Positions 37,101 to 44,415 of a stretch of 64,000 nucleotides of DNA are shown one piece after another (the stretch's first letter is position 1; each line of letters opens with the position of its first letter). The notes below the pieces were generated by a model. The model was not told the origin of the DNA, ran no database searches, and saw only the letters and a list, made by a program, of their open reading frames with translations. The translations under genes were made by a program, and so were the position numbers. Source of the stretch: Centropus unirufus (lineage: Eukaryota > Chordata > Aves > Cuculiformes > Centropidae); the NCBI GenBank assembly GCA_013397695.1, contig VYZI01000351.1, forward strand, positions 685,057 to 749,056, read 5' to 3'.

Positions 37101-39412
37101 CTACAAATTAAAACACATTCACATAGACCACCTTCCCTGGCAGTGTAGCTAACAAGCGCTTGTCTCATGCTGGGAAGAAGGGCAGAGGGATGGTGCTGTG
37201 GCTCCAGGGATAGGTGGTGCCTGTCCACAGCATCTTGATGTGTTTGAGCAAGCACCTCTGTCATGAGCTGTTCTGTGCCTTGGCACCATCCCACCGCACT
37301 CCTACCTGTGTAAAGCCAGGACTAAAGCACAGCGGTTTCCTGAGCATAAATGTAGTGGGTATCTGATGGCTGGCACTTTGTTCAGACAAAACAGGATAAA
37401 AACTTTTCAGGCAGGAACAATAGTGTCTGATTTTGGTGTCTTGCCCTTGCTGTAGGACTCCCCAACCAATAAACTACTGTATGCCAAGGAGATACCCGAG
37501 TACAGGAAGATAGTGCAGCGATACTACAAGCAAATCCATGACATGCCCCCGCTCAGCGAGCAAGAAATGAATGCCCACCTCGCAGAGGAGTCACGGGTAA
37601 GGCGCCATGGGCTGCAGCAGGCGGAGGGGAAGCTCAGCTGGTGTGCATCCCCGCGCCAGGGTCGGGGTTGGGTCAGAGGAAGGAGCGCTGAGCCTGCTCT
37701 GCTCTGGCTGATAGCAGGAGCTGGTAAGCAGCAGGGAACATAGATAGGCTGCAATCAGCTGCTGCTTAGATACTGGAAGGATCAAACAAGTAAGGATATT
37801 TTGCCTTTGCCTCAAACTTCCAGGCACAAACTTCATCTGACCTAATTCCAAGCATCTTCAATTACTGCCAGAGCTGCAGTAAACACCCACGACTTAGCTT
37901 GAACCTAACTAGCTTTGGCACCACTGGGAGTTGAAAGAGAAATTCAGTGCCAAAGAGCCAGGAAGTTTGGAAAAGCATCTCTGCAGTACCAAAGCCCCCC
38001 GGCCAGCTGGCCCCTGGGCACCCACTGCCAGGGCCAGCCCAGAGTCCCAGGCAGCCCACTGGCACCCAGCCTTGGCAGCCAGCCCAGGTGCAGGATGCTG
38101 GCCCTGGTACCAGCTATGGGAGCTGCCAGCCACGCTCCGGATCCAAGCCCTGCCAGTGAAGCACCACAGATTTCACAAAATGAAACCAGTTTTCCTGCAG
38201 CATTTTAAGCTTCAGCCACCAAGCAGGTTATTGCCATCAGCATTGCTCTGACCAGCTCTTGCATTGCCCCATCCTATGAAATGGATTTGAGCTCTGAGGG
38301 GTAAGCAGTGCAATCAAGTGTGGCTGGCTTTAAAAAAGCCTGAGACTGTTTCTGATGTAAGCAAATGCACCTTCTTTAAAGGAGTAAGTCAAAACCCCAG
38401 CTGCATCAATGTAACAGTAATAAAAATACCCAGGAAAAACCTTCCTTTAGTCTAGTTAATGCCGGCTGATTGGGCTTGAACTCGCTTGCTGCATTATGTT
38501 AATATTCCTCCCTTCTTTGTTCTGTCTTTATAAAGAAATACCGGAACGAATTTAACACCAGCGTCGCCATGGCTGAGATATACAAATATGCCAAGAGATA
38601 TCGCTCCCAGGTAAGTGGGTTCAGCTGCCTTCAGGCCTCAGTGTATGCGTGGAGGGAATAACAAGTGGTATTTTGTAACCAAGTGGTTAGATGCCCGCAT
38701 CCAGTCCCACAGAAAAGGGATTATCGTTTTTTTGCATAATCCCATGCACACATGTAATATTTGCACACACAGATGCACCTGCTCTCCTATCCCTTGGCTG
38801 ATGATGGAAGAGAAGGGCAGCTATTTCTGGCTTGTTTTAACAGCGTTTGGCTGGGCCGGTCTGAAGCAGGGCTGCCTGGTGTGTAGACCTACCGATGCTT
38901 TCAGGAAGACAAAGCCCTGTGATACAGTTCACACTCAAAAAACCCTGCCACTCGCCACCCACAGCTAAGGCACTGGCCCTGGACGGCTCCTGACCCCACG
39001 CACCACCAAGCTGCTGGCTAGCTCTGTGCCATGAGCTTTATTACCACAATAATTTTTTTGGTTATATTCCCCTCCTCTCCCACTCCCTGCCCAGGGTCTC
39101 AGCTGTGCCCGTGAACAGCCAGGAGGTGCTGGGGTGTGTGAGCACAGGGGCTCTGGGCCAAGGAGAGCTCAACCTCTCAGAGGTCCAGCTGGGATTCAGG
39201 CTCCAACAGGGCCAGTGGGGGGAGCTGGGCTGGGCTGTTGGGGGTCATCTCTGCCTCCACTGCCTCAGCCACTCACCTGCCTGTGTCTCCTGTAGATCGT
39301 GGCTGCCCTGGATGCCAACCCAACAACGAAACGCACCCAGCTCCAGCACAAGTTTGAGCAAGTGATTGCGCTCATGGAGGATAATATCTACGAGTGCTGC
39401 AGTGAAGCCTAG
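1036..39412 (+). CDS. PLXND1: Plexin D1, 3' part of gene (24 coding exons)
   Basis: Single-pass receptor for class 3 semaphorins (notably Sema3E) that controls vascular patterning and axon guidance through R-Ras/Rap GAP activity at the plasma membrane. Exons: 1036-1187, 1388-1487, 4784-4923, 5671-5838, 8127-8217, 8400-8675, 9593-9742, 12646-12760, 13714-13821, 14515-14627, 15875-15982, 17064-17194, 17615-17813, 23571-23717, 25682-25838, 26896-26999, 28062-28125, 29889-29923, 31656-31760, 32593-32756, 34195-34342, 37456-37596, 38536-38610, 39296-39412. They total 3,108 bases, 1,035 codons plus TAG, with every phase matching. Fragment residues about 1-305 hold three IPT/TIG domains, about 380-402 the membrane helix, about 403-450 a charged juxtamembrane helix, and about 480-1000 the split GAP domain with a Rho-binding domain inserted near 667-775. 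The protein matches mammalian plexin D1 almost continuously in the cytoplasmic part. The sema and PSI regions lie upstream of the window. The first exon starts in phase 0. Confidence 0.96.
1388..1487 (+). CDS. PLXND1: PLXND1 exon: end of the same IPT domain
   Basis: Completes the split Thr codon and reads IVCQTGEAQEAFSDVVTVNV, then a basic stretch ending in SYV before gtgagt. It aligns to the human segment that ends in FSYV. Ends in phase 0. Confidence 0.92.
1488..4783 (+). other. PLXND1 intron, 3.3 kb
   Basis: Ordinary unique-looking intronic sequence. I see no exon, RNA gene or recognisable repeat in it. Confidence 0.7.
4784..4923 (+). CDS. PLXND1: PLXND1 exon: next IPT domain, first half
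   Basis: Acceptor tttttag. The peptide contains SIAPLHGPKAGGTRVTIRGS, a second IPT start, and the sequon NTS. The extracellular exons diverge from mammals more than the cytoplasmic ones do. Confidence 0.92.
5671..5838 (+). CDS. PLXND1: PLXND1 exon: end of second, start of third IPT domain
   Basis: Acceptor ccctgcgcag. It carries the conserved TITCTMP and CVQFENKSC segments, then NPVISDINPKKSQI, which opens the third IPT repeat. Two possible glycosylation sequons (NKS, NIT) are visible. Ends in phase 2 at AG|gtaaga. Confidence 0.92.
5839..8126 (+). other. PLXND1 intron, 2.3 kb
   Basis: No coding exon is needed here, since the flanking phases join directly across it (phase 2 to the T of the next exon). 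A stronger but out-of-frame acceptor ends at 8095. Nothing else recognised. Confidence 0.7.
8127..8217 (+). CDS. PLXND1: PLXND1 exon: third IPT domain core
   Basis: The acceptor used is ccttgaag, which alone restores frame: AG plus T gives Ser, then GGRIITLEGRGF. A stronger-looking ttgcag acceptor 31 bases upstream would break the frame. Donor ACG|gtgagt. Confidence 0.88.
8400..8675 (+). CDS. PLXND1: PLXND1 exon: membrane-proximal ectodomain
   Basis: Ninety-two complete codons. The segment ending KEKWIKHHPGEPLTLVIH is nearly identical to the human protein, while the middle around the DRPALDEE stretch is looser. Donor CAT|gtaaga. Confidence 0.94.
9593..9742 (+). CDS. PLXND1: PLXND1 exon: last ectodomain IPT-like segment
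   Basis: Fifty codons running from KEPDSLGLESNEYQVKIG through the ISCEIQIVSDKVIHCSVNES stretch. Acceptor gtgattag, donor ACG|gtgagt. Strong match to plexin D1. Confidence 0.94.
9743..12645 (+). other. PLXND1 intron, 2.9 kb
   Basis: No exon, repeat family or RNA recognised. A short imperfect duplication of CTCTGGGGTGGA lies at about 12500 and 12522, and a strong pyrimidine tract closes the intron. Confidence 0.65.
12646..12760 (+). CDS. PLXND1: PLXND1 exon: transmembrane helix
   Basis: Encodes a short stalk with sequon NYT, then AIIVSIVICSILLVLSVV, an uninterrupted hydrophobic helix. The pyrimidine tract before ctctctag is long. Ends in phase 1 at gtaaga. Confidence 0.95.
13714..13821 (+). 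CDS. PLXND1: PLXND1 exon: stop-transfer and juxtamembrane helix
   Basis: Reads ALFVFCTKSRRAERYWQK, where the basic KSRR ends the membrane span, then a glutamate- and lysine-rich helix expected to form the plexin juxtamembrane coiled coil. Acceptor ttttccag, donor gtaagt. Confidence 0.95.
14515..14627 (+). CDS. PLXND1: PLXND1 exon: juxtamembrane helix to GAP start
   Basis: Using acceptor gtgtaag gives the conserved RKGFAELQTDMTDLTKELNR join. A second acceptor 9 bases downstream is also in frame and would drop three residues. Ends at FFPK before gtaagg. Confidence 0.9.
14628..15874 (+). other. PLXND1 intron, 1.2 kb
   Basis: No feature identified. An AT-rich segment near 15360-15420 has several TAATG/ATTA motifs, which is not enough for a call. 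Confidence 0.6.
15875..15982 (+). CDS. PLXND1: PLXND1 exon: GAP-domain N-terminal loop
   Basis: Encodes CSSLYEECYILPSQQLSSQ and then QETHPLLVGEWK. This is the most variable cytoplasmic exon and matches the human plexin D1 segment that ends in a similar EWK. Acceptor tggttgcag, donor gtgagt. Confidence 0.93.
16350..16880 (-). mobile_element. Decayed CR1 LINE fragment
   Basis: The plus strand shows the usual antisense face of the CR1 3' region: TTGGATTGGAAGGA, then CAAGGATGGA, then TTCCAGTGTCCAACCACTG, then CTCTCATCCT, and finally the stretch with CTGACCACAGCACTCCAGG before the CCTCAC motif. The motifs occur in the order of avian CR1 copies, so the element lies on the minus strand. It is strongly diverged, has no open frame and sits about 180 bases before a PLXND1 exon. 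The ends are approximate. Confidence 0.8.
17064..17194 (+). CDS. PLXND1: PLXND1 exon: GAP domain, first arginine region
   Basis: Reads IPESCRPNMEEGISLFSTLL, then NNKHFLIVFVHALEQQKDFA and VRD. The conserved arginine-finger motif VRDR straddles this junction (phase 2). Confidence 0.95.
17615..17813 (+). CDS. PLXND1: PLXND1 exon: GAP domain core
   Basis: Completes VRDR and continues CNLASLLTIALHGKLEYYTS, then the LLVDLIDAS and LMLRRTESVVEKMLTNW motifs found in plexins. Donor AGA|gtaaga. Confidence 0.96.
17814..23570 (+). other. Largest PLXND1 intron in the window, 5.8 kb
   Basis: No exon is missing, as phases are 0 on both sides and the protein is continuous with plexin D1. It contains a G run near 18987, a C run near 19380 and a cluster of homeodomain-like motifs at 22208-22264. 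No repeat family recognised. Confidence 0.7.
22208..22264. promoter_or_regulatory. Candidate homeodomain-site cluster in intron
   Basis: TAATTGC (22208-22214) and GCAATTA (22219-22225) form an inverted repeat with a four-base spacer. CAATTAG follows at 22231 and TTAATTAAG near 22258. Such spacing resembles a conserved non-coding enhancer core. There is no direct evidence of function. Confidence 0.35.
23571..23717 (+). CDS. PLXND1: PLXND1 exon: GAP domain up to Rho-binding insert
   Basis: Forty-nine codons: ETVGEPFFLLICAIKQQINK, then GSIDAITGKARYTLNEEWLL. This is the conserved helix region preceding the Rho-binding domain. Acceptor ttcctag, donor AGG|gtgagt. Confidence 0.96.
23718..25681 (+). 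other. PLXND1 intron, 2.0 kb
   Basis: Starts with a short direct duplication, ACGTGTAACCTGGGG at 23724 and again at 23748, directly after the donor. No other feature recognised. Confidence 0.6.
25682..25838 (+). CDS. PLXND1: PLXND1 exon: Rho-GTPase-binding domain, first part
   Basis: NLNVSFQGCGMDSLSVRAMD opens the ubiquitin-like fold that in plexins binds Rac1 and Rnd GTPases. The exon continues through VKEKILEAFCKNVPYSQWPR. Ends in phase 1. Confidence 0.96.
26896..26999 (+). CDS. PLXND1: PLXND1 exon: Rho-binding domain, middle
   Basis: Reads EWFATSTDSYILRDLDDTSV, then EDGRKKLNTLAHYK. The ILRDLD motif is shared by all plexins. Acceptor ctgtttag, donor AAG|gtaaac. Confidence 0.95.
28062..28125 (+). 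CDS. PLXND1: PLXND1 exon: Rho-binding domain end
   Basis: Short exon of 64 bases: IPEGASLAMSLSDKKDNTLS. It matches the human segment closely (Ser in place of Ile in MSLIDKK). Ends in phase 1 at AGAG|gtaatg. Confidence 0.94.
28126..29888 (+). other. PLXND1 intron, 1.8 kb
   Basis: No exon or repeat seen. Long open frames here are chance frames in GC-rich intron. Confidence 0.6.
29889..29923 (+). CDS. PLXND1: PLXND1 microexon
   Basis: Only 35 bases, encoding VKDLDTEKYFHL. It is identified by the matching phases on both sides and identity to the plexin D1 motif. Acceptor cttcacag, donor TTG|gtaagt. Confidence 0.94.
29924..31655 (+). other. PLXND1 intron, 1.7 kb
   Basis: Contains an A15 tract at 30977-30991 flanked on both sides by GTGTTATG. 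Nothing else recognised. Confidence 0.6.
30969..30999. repeat. A15 tract between 8-base direct repeats
   Basis: GTGTTATG at 30969-30976, fifteen A, then GTGTTATG at 30992-30999. The layout looks like a poly(A)-only retro-insertion with a target-site duplication, or a slippage product. Confidence 0.6.
31656..31760 (+). CDS. PLXND1: PLXND1 exon: basic linker back into GAP domain
   Basis: Encodes VLPTDESIEHKKSHRQSHRK, then KVLPEIYLTRLLSTK. The histidine- and lysine-rich run resembles the human plexin D1 linker. Donor AAAG|gtagga. Confidence 0.95.
32593..32756 (+). CDS. PLXND1: PLXND1 exon: GAP domain C-terminal half
   Basis: Starts GTLQKFLDDLFKAILSIRDD and continues through KYFFDFLEEQAEKRG. 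The donor AACAG|gtttgg is weak at +3 to +5, and a CTTT microsatellite lies 16 bases further on. Ends in phase 2. Confidence 0.94.
32757..34194 (+). other. PLXND1 intron, 1.4 kb
   Basis: Holds the CTTT microsatellite at its start and purine-rich sequence around 32860-33010 and 33270-33420. No gene seen. Confidence 0.6.
32773..32798 (+). repeat. CTTT microsatellite
   Basis: About five CTTT units decaying into CCTTCC, starting 17 bases after a PLXND1 exon end. Confidence 0.85.
34195..34342 (+). CDS. PLXND1: PLXND1 exon: GAP domain, second catalytic arginine
   Basis: LPLRFWVNILKNPQFVFDI contains the conserved plexin GAP arginine (LPLRFW). Then DKTDHIDACLSVIAQAFIDA. Acceptor cttcacag, donor AAG|gtacca. 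Confidence 0.96.
34343..37455 (+). other. PLXND1 intron, 3.1 kb
   Basis: Contains the possible CR1 remnant at its start, a C-rich run near 35562-35592, a T tract near 35768 and an AT-rich quiet segment at 36740-36920. No exon is missing. Confidence 0.6.
34385..34500 (-). mobile_element. Possible short CR1 remnant
   Basis: ATGGGTGGGAAGGGACTGTC followed by CACTCAGTCCAGC resembles the antisense 3' end of avian CR1 (GGGTTGGAAGGGACC, then AGTCCAACC). It is short and diverged, so the family assignment is tentative. Confidence 0.45.
37456..37596 (+). CDS. PLXND1: PLXND1 exon: GAP domain C-terminal helices
   Basis: Forty-seven codons: DSPTNKLLYAKEIPEYRKIV, then the QRYYKQI and LSEQEMNAHLAEESR motifs. 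Acceptor tgctgtag, donor CGG|gtaagg. Confidence 0.96.
38536..38610 (+). CDS. PLXND1: PLXND1 exon: C-terminal helix
   Basis: Twenty-five codons: KYRNEFNTSVAMAEIYKYAK, then RYRSQ. The acceptor tttataaag is pyrimidine-poor next to the junction, but frame and similarity fix it. Confidence 0.95.
39296..39412 (+). CDS. PLXND1: PLXND1 last coding exon and stop
   Basis: Thirty-eight codons and TAG. Ends HKFEQVIALMEDNIYECCSEA? read in two parts: QVIALMEDNIYE and CCSEA. The SEA terminus is the PDZ ligand known to bind GIPC1 in plexin D1. The residue four from the end is Cys, where I remember Tyr in mammals. Confidence 0.95.
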   Translation: MVAALDANPTTKRTQLQHKFEQVIALMEDNIYECCSEA

Positions 39413-41342
39413 GCCAACTGCAGCCCTGAAAGTGACCTTCTCCACAGCTCAGCGCTGTAGGGAACCCGCCTTCAGCCACAGATCCACCGTGGATCACCTC
39501 TGCCAGGGTCATTCTCAAACCAGCTCTGTGGTGGGGATGGGCCTGGCCTGCGGCTGAAGGGCTCCCTCACCTAACAAGAAGCCACAAGGCACCTTTCCGA
39601 GCAGCTCAAAAAACCCTCTGGTCTGCACTGTGGCACCCATAATTTATTCACTGTTGCAAGCCAGAAATGGACACTTGTGGCAAGCCCAGTTCACTGCTTC
39701 TCTCTGATCAGCGCCTGAGCGGTGAGCAGCTCCCTGCATCCCTGTTTGTGATTCCTCAGGACAAGAGATGGAGCTGGAGAAGCTGTAAGAACAGACACAA
39801 AGCAGAAGGGTAGCCTCAGGGAGTAATGAGCAGAGACAGCAAAGGCCATCAAACAACACCTGAGCTCCCTTCCACACCTTTCCTCTGACATCCTTATTTT
39901 TCCAACACCAGGGACTCTATCAGCTGTTCACTATCTGCTGCATTCTGTGTATTTTTGTGCCTTTTAATTTTTGTACTGTATGTGTAAACATAACCACTGC
40001 TCCTTCTGAGACTTGGGCAACATGGGGAACTTGAGGCTGAGATACAGCGGTAGCTTCCGACGTAGCTATAGGCATGATAAAAGCACTTTATCCCCTAACA
40101 GAGACAGCTGTTATGGAGACAGAACGTGTTAAATTTTAGAGTGGGAAGCGCTGTTCCCCCTTCCCCATGTTCCCATATCTGTGCACACGGAGCTGGAGTT
40201 GCAGGGGGTAGGCAAATACTCCCCCACCCTTCAGCCAGCTGGTCACAGGCAAGACGTCTGCCTAGAAGACCGGGCTTAGTGGGTGAGGGGAAGGACTTGT
40301 GCCTCACACCCGTGTCCCTGCCGTGCTGGCTGCACACATCTGTAACGCTGCTCATGCCAGCAGGGGTCAGCTCCTGCTGACAGCCCTCGGACAGGGGGGA
40401 CTTGAGCCACACGCAGGGCAAAACACCAGGTAACATCTTCCCTCCCTCTGCCCCACACCCGCTACCATCTCCCAGTGATCATCACTAAGAACAAGGTCAG
40501 TGCTGCAGAGGTGTCCTCCTAAAGCAGCTTGTTCTTGCTTGAGACCCAGCCCACCATGGTTGTCACCCGAGAGCAACACAAGAGTGCAGTAATGCTGTGT
40601 GTCCAGTCTTTTTCAGCCCACAAAGACAAAGGGACTGGGTGCCATCGCCTTGGCAGCATGATGCTCTGACCTAGGCCAGCAGAGCAGCTCCAGCCCCCCA
40701 AGCTCCCACTGGCGTCAATGAGCAGGGCCCCACCGTGCAGACCTAGAAACGTCACTGCCATCCTGTGGCATCCATGCTGGGGCAAAACCACTGTCCCCGT
40801 TTGGTGGCCCATTCTCTTCTGCAGACAACATCATCCCGCAGCCAGGTGAGCTGTGGCTGCTCTGGTCTTCTCCAGTGTCACACAGGTCCCTCTGTAGTGG
40901 CTGGACCACAGCTAACACCATACACTTAAAGCCAGCATTCACATGCAAGCAAAGGCAACCTGCCAGTGAAAGCTAAACCTAGCTGTAGCCACCACGTTTT
41001 TTTGAACTGCCAAATAGAAGAGAAAACAAAACAAAAAAATAAGAAAAATGTTACTACCTCACTCCAGGCAGGGTCGGTCTAAAGTGAGCCTCATCAACTC
41101 ATCCAGCTGGCGAGGATGCAATCTGGTATTAGGTGACTTTGGTCCACCAAAACTCTTCCTGGGTGATTCACTGCCATGGACAGGTGGCCTCCATCCCATC
41201 ATCCGCAGCAATGTCACATTTGTCAGAAATTGGGACATCAGAATTGTGTTTGTGTATATAGATATCTATTTTAAAACAAATTATAGACTTTATCCAGTAT
41301 GTTAAAATGAGGGGTATGGAGGGGAGGGAAAGGGAAAGAAGG

Positions 41343-41401
41343 TTTTTTTTGTTTTCTTTGGGGTTTTTTCGGTTGTTGTTTTTTTTTTGTTTTTTTTTTT
41401 T
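41343..41401 (+). repeat. T-rich low-complexity tract in PLXND1 3' UTR
   Basis: Runs of T broken by single G or C, about 59 bases, inside the inferred 3' UTR. Confidence 0.85.
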
Positions 41402-41797
41402 ACAGAGAACTACAAAAAAGTACATACACTGTGGAGGTTTCAATGTCTTTGCTGAGGATGTGGCTTCAGAATAGAAACTAAGAATGTAGCTGGGCTACAT
41501 TGTATTTTGAAATTAATTTCACAAAAGAAAAATCTTTAATTTTTTTTTTCTTTTAGAAACTGTGAATAGCTGCCAGAGAAATAGGCAGGCCCAGGACAGG
41601 GAAGGCAAGGGTGAGAAGGACCACAGTAGCAGAGAATGTTGAGGTTGGCTGGAGGTAGGGAAAGGGTCATGGAGCAGTAGCCCCATGTTGTTACAAGGAA
41701 GGTATACAGGTGTGATAAAAGGATAGTTTGCCTCCAGGTGATGTGTCTGGGCCATGTATTGGCGCCTATTGCTTTATTATTTAATTTTTTCCAAAGC

Positions 41798-41817
41798 AAA
41801 AAAAAAAAAAAAAAAAA
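41798..41817 (+). repeat. A20 homopolymer in PLXND1 3' UTR
   Basis: Twenty consecutive A about 180 bases before the poly(A) signal. It could prime internally in oligo-dT cDNA libraries. Confidence 0.9.
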
Positions 41818-42000
41818 GTAGTTCCTACAACCATTTGAAAGTAACAACTTCGATGGAGCAGAAGCTTGAGGGTTTGTAGTGTTGCCTTGAACCCCCAAGC
41901 CCTTTGTAACATGTTTCTAAACTTTGGCACGTGTTGTGGGTGTAGTGCCCTTACCTGCTGTGTAGTGAAGTGGCAGACTCTTGGAAAAGCCTATCTTTGT

Positions 42001-42006
42001 AATAAA
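42001..42006 (+). other. PLXND1: Polyadenylation signal AATAAA for PLXND1
   Basis: Canonical AATAAA followed by a GT-rich segment ending near 42050, consistent with cleavage at about 42020-42030. Confidence 0.75.
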
Positions 42007-42029
42007 ACAAGGTGCTGAAACTTTGTAGT

Positions 42030-43935
42030 GAACTTGTTGCCCCTGTGCACACAGAGGTCACAGAACACTAAGACTTCTATTGTCCCCCGGCAGGACAGGA
42101 TGCTGTCCTTTGCTCAAGAACAAGGTGCCTTTCCTCCTAAGGTCTCCCAAGCCTGCTGACCACCACGCTCGCCCAGCCCAGAAGCAGACGGAGGAGGGTG
42201 CCTTGCTGGGGTGTGCAGCAAGCCTTGCACTCCACATGTACCGGGCTTGGTACTGGCAGCTCAGCCTGCAATGCCCTTGTTTCCATACAAAACAGTTTTT
42301 ACCCCTCTGGGCTGGGGAGCCAGGATTTCCTGCAGAGCGTGCCGAGACCACGCACTATTCCTACTACCCAGTGCCACAGCTCCTGCCAGAACAGGAGCTG
42401 GTGCAGGAGGGGGAAGAGCTGTGTGAGGACACCACCATGCACCTGAACTGACAGCGTGCTCTGCCGCACACACAGACCAGCAATGTCACAGCAGTGCCCA
42501 CGGTTGAAACCTGTCACCTCAGCCAAGAGCCAGCAGCCCACACGCCTGCATCTTCTCCCAGTCCGGGAGAGACCAGAGCCCGTTCTGCACCACCAGCCCT
42601 TGAGGCTTCTCACTTCAGTGCTGTGACACCAGCTGCTGCCCGTAGATCTTAATAACCACAGCATTGCTCTCTTCCACCGCTTCCAGTAAAAGCTGCTCTT
42701 TCCAGACACCAGAGGGATTTTCTTTTCCCTGCTAGCAAGTTGATCCTTCAAAAAGCTAAATCCAGCCGTTAAACGATTTGGCCTCTCTCAAACAGAGGAG
42801 TCTCGTGCTACACACTGGATGCCTGGAGAGAGAGGATGCAGCTCCTGCCCGGTTCTGTTACAGGACATTCTTGGAAGCGAGCAGTGCTTTGTGAGGCTAA
42901 CAGTCATCCAAGGGCCAGGTGCACTCTGATGAGTTATTTCTGTGGCATCCCCCTCCCTGTCCCTGGAGGGACACGGGTTTCAGCTCCCTTAAAGATGGAT
43001 CAACATGGCCAAGGCTGAAGTTTAAAGAGAAGTTAGTTTGCTCAGCTCTTGCTTAAGCCCCAAAGCGAGGCCAGGAACGTTGGAGGGCATTGGCAAGGCC
43101 AGCTGAAGATTAGCAAAATCCTCTTTAGGAAGGGAGTTTTACTTCCACTTATTTTCTCCTGCCCAGGAGGACTGTAACCCTTTGCATTATCAGGCTGACC
43201 TTCAGAAGGGCTCTCTTCCATGCAGAGTAAGAAAAATTCAGGCATGTGAAACTATTAAATGAAAGTGTTCATATGTTGACCCACAGAAGCTAGCAAGACA
43301 GGTTTACAGGTGGGCACTGTGCCAGGCAGATAACAAGAACACAAGCAACGCTGCAGTCTACAGCAAACACCCCAGACTTTGAGCTCTAAAACACTTTCAT
43401 CTTCCTCTTACCATGGTTAGGCAGCTCCCCCCAGCACTGGGGACCCTTGCCCATGACATACACCCAGACCTGCTGCCCCGGCATTCCTGTAATCCCAGCT
43501 CAGCCGGGCATTAACACAAGGACAGCCAGGAGGGCAGAGGGCTGGACATCTACCCCACACTGAAGTGGTGGGCACCATGGGTCCACAACTGCATGACCAG
43601 CCAAGCCTGGGCTTCAGAGTGCCCAGGGGTGCCACCATACCACATCCCATGGGTCCCAGGACACCAGGGAATAATCCAGCACTAGGGCTTGCCAACAGGC
43701 TGCACACATGCAGCCTCCAGAGCCTGACATACCCCAGCACTGCTGCCTGGCCAGGGGTGCCACTGCTGCCTGCACCTGGGGACAGACAAGGCACCTCTCC
43801 ATGGGAGCAGCTGCATATAGCACCAGCTCATCACATCTTGCTGGATGAGGCCAGGGTGCGGGAATTTGCTGCTGGGAGATGAGGGCACAGGGGCAGACAC
43901 CCATGAGCCAGGGCAGCAGTCATGCAATGTCATGA
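42030..43935. other. Intergenic region between convergent PLXND1 and H1-8
   Basis: About 1.9 kb between the two poly(A) signals. No exon, RNA gene or known repeat seen; the open frames are GC-rich chance frames. Confidence 0.6.
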
Positions 43936-43950
43936 GCAGAGTGAAGAAAC

Positions 43951-43956
43951 TTTATT
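43951..43956 (-). other. H1-8: Polyadenylation signal AATAAA for H1-8
   Basis: TTTATT on the plus strand, about 110 bases after the H1-8 stop codon on the minus strand. This gives a short 3' UTR with an end near 43930. Confidence 0.8.
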
Positions 43957-44064
43957 AGCAAGAGGTGAACACAGAGTTAAAACCTGTCCTGGGGACTAAA
44001 ACCAACCCAGAGGCAGCTGGAAGCAGGGCTTGGCCTCTGCAAGGCTCACAGCTGCCTGGGACCC

Positions 44065-44415
44065 CTATGTGGCCTTTCTGCCTGCTGCAGAGTGGGCCTT
44101 CTGCGGCCCAGCCGCACCCTGGCTGGTTCCTGGGCCCACCTGGGGCTTCCGTGCCTTGCCTTGACCCCCCTTTGCCTTGGGGACATCTTGCTGCGCCCCC
44201 TTGGTCACCTTCTGCTTGCTCTTTCCCGCCAGGGCCTTTTGGGGTGCTTTTGCCTGAGCACCCACAGGGCTGTCACTGTCACCCCCTCTCACGTCCTCAT
44301 CAGCCAGAGCCTTGGAGGGCCCTGAGCCCGCTTTGCCAGGGGCCTGGGGGTGGCGGGCGGCTCGAGGGACCTTCGCTTTGTCACTTCTGGGCTTCGCTGC
44401 TGCTGGAGGCTGGGC
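44065..44415 (-). CDS. H1-8: H1-8 last exon: tail and stop
   Basis: One hundred sixteen codons and TAG, with AQPPAAAKPRSDKAKVPRAA at the start and AAGRKAT at the end. The acidic patch DEDVRGGDSDS interrupts an otherwise basic tail. Confidence 0.88.
   Translation of the reverse strand, partial: AQPPAAAKPRSDKAKVPRAARHPQAPGKAGSGPSKALADEDVRGGDSDSPVGAQAKAPQKALAGKSKQKVTKGAQQDVPKAKGGQGKARKPQVGPGTSQGAAGPQKAHSAAGRKAT

Larger units (their letters stand above)
39413..42025 (+). other. PLXND1: PLXND1 3' UTR (probable extent)
   Basis: About 2.6 kb of non-coding sequence between the PLXND1 stop and the first good plus-strand AATAAA at 42001. It holds long T-rich and A-rich tracts (41343-41401 and 41798-41817). 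No further coding exon is visible. The end is inferred from the poly(A) signal and the GT-rich sequence after it. Confidence 0.7.

Noticed and set aside
37975..38115. GC-rich stretch with GTACCA-like ends facing each other, possible hairpin RNA
   Set aside because: The arms pair poorly beyond a few bases and the inside is simple CCAG/CAGC repetition.
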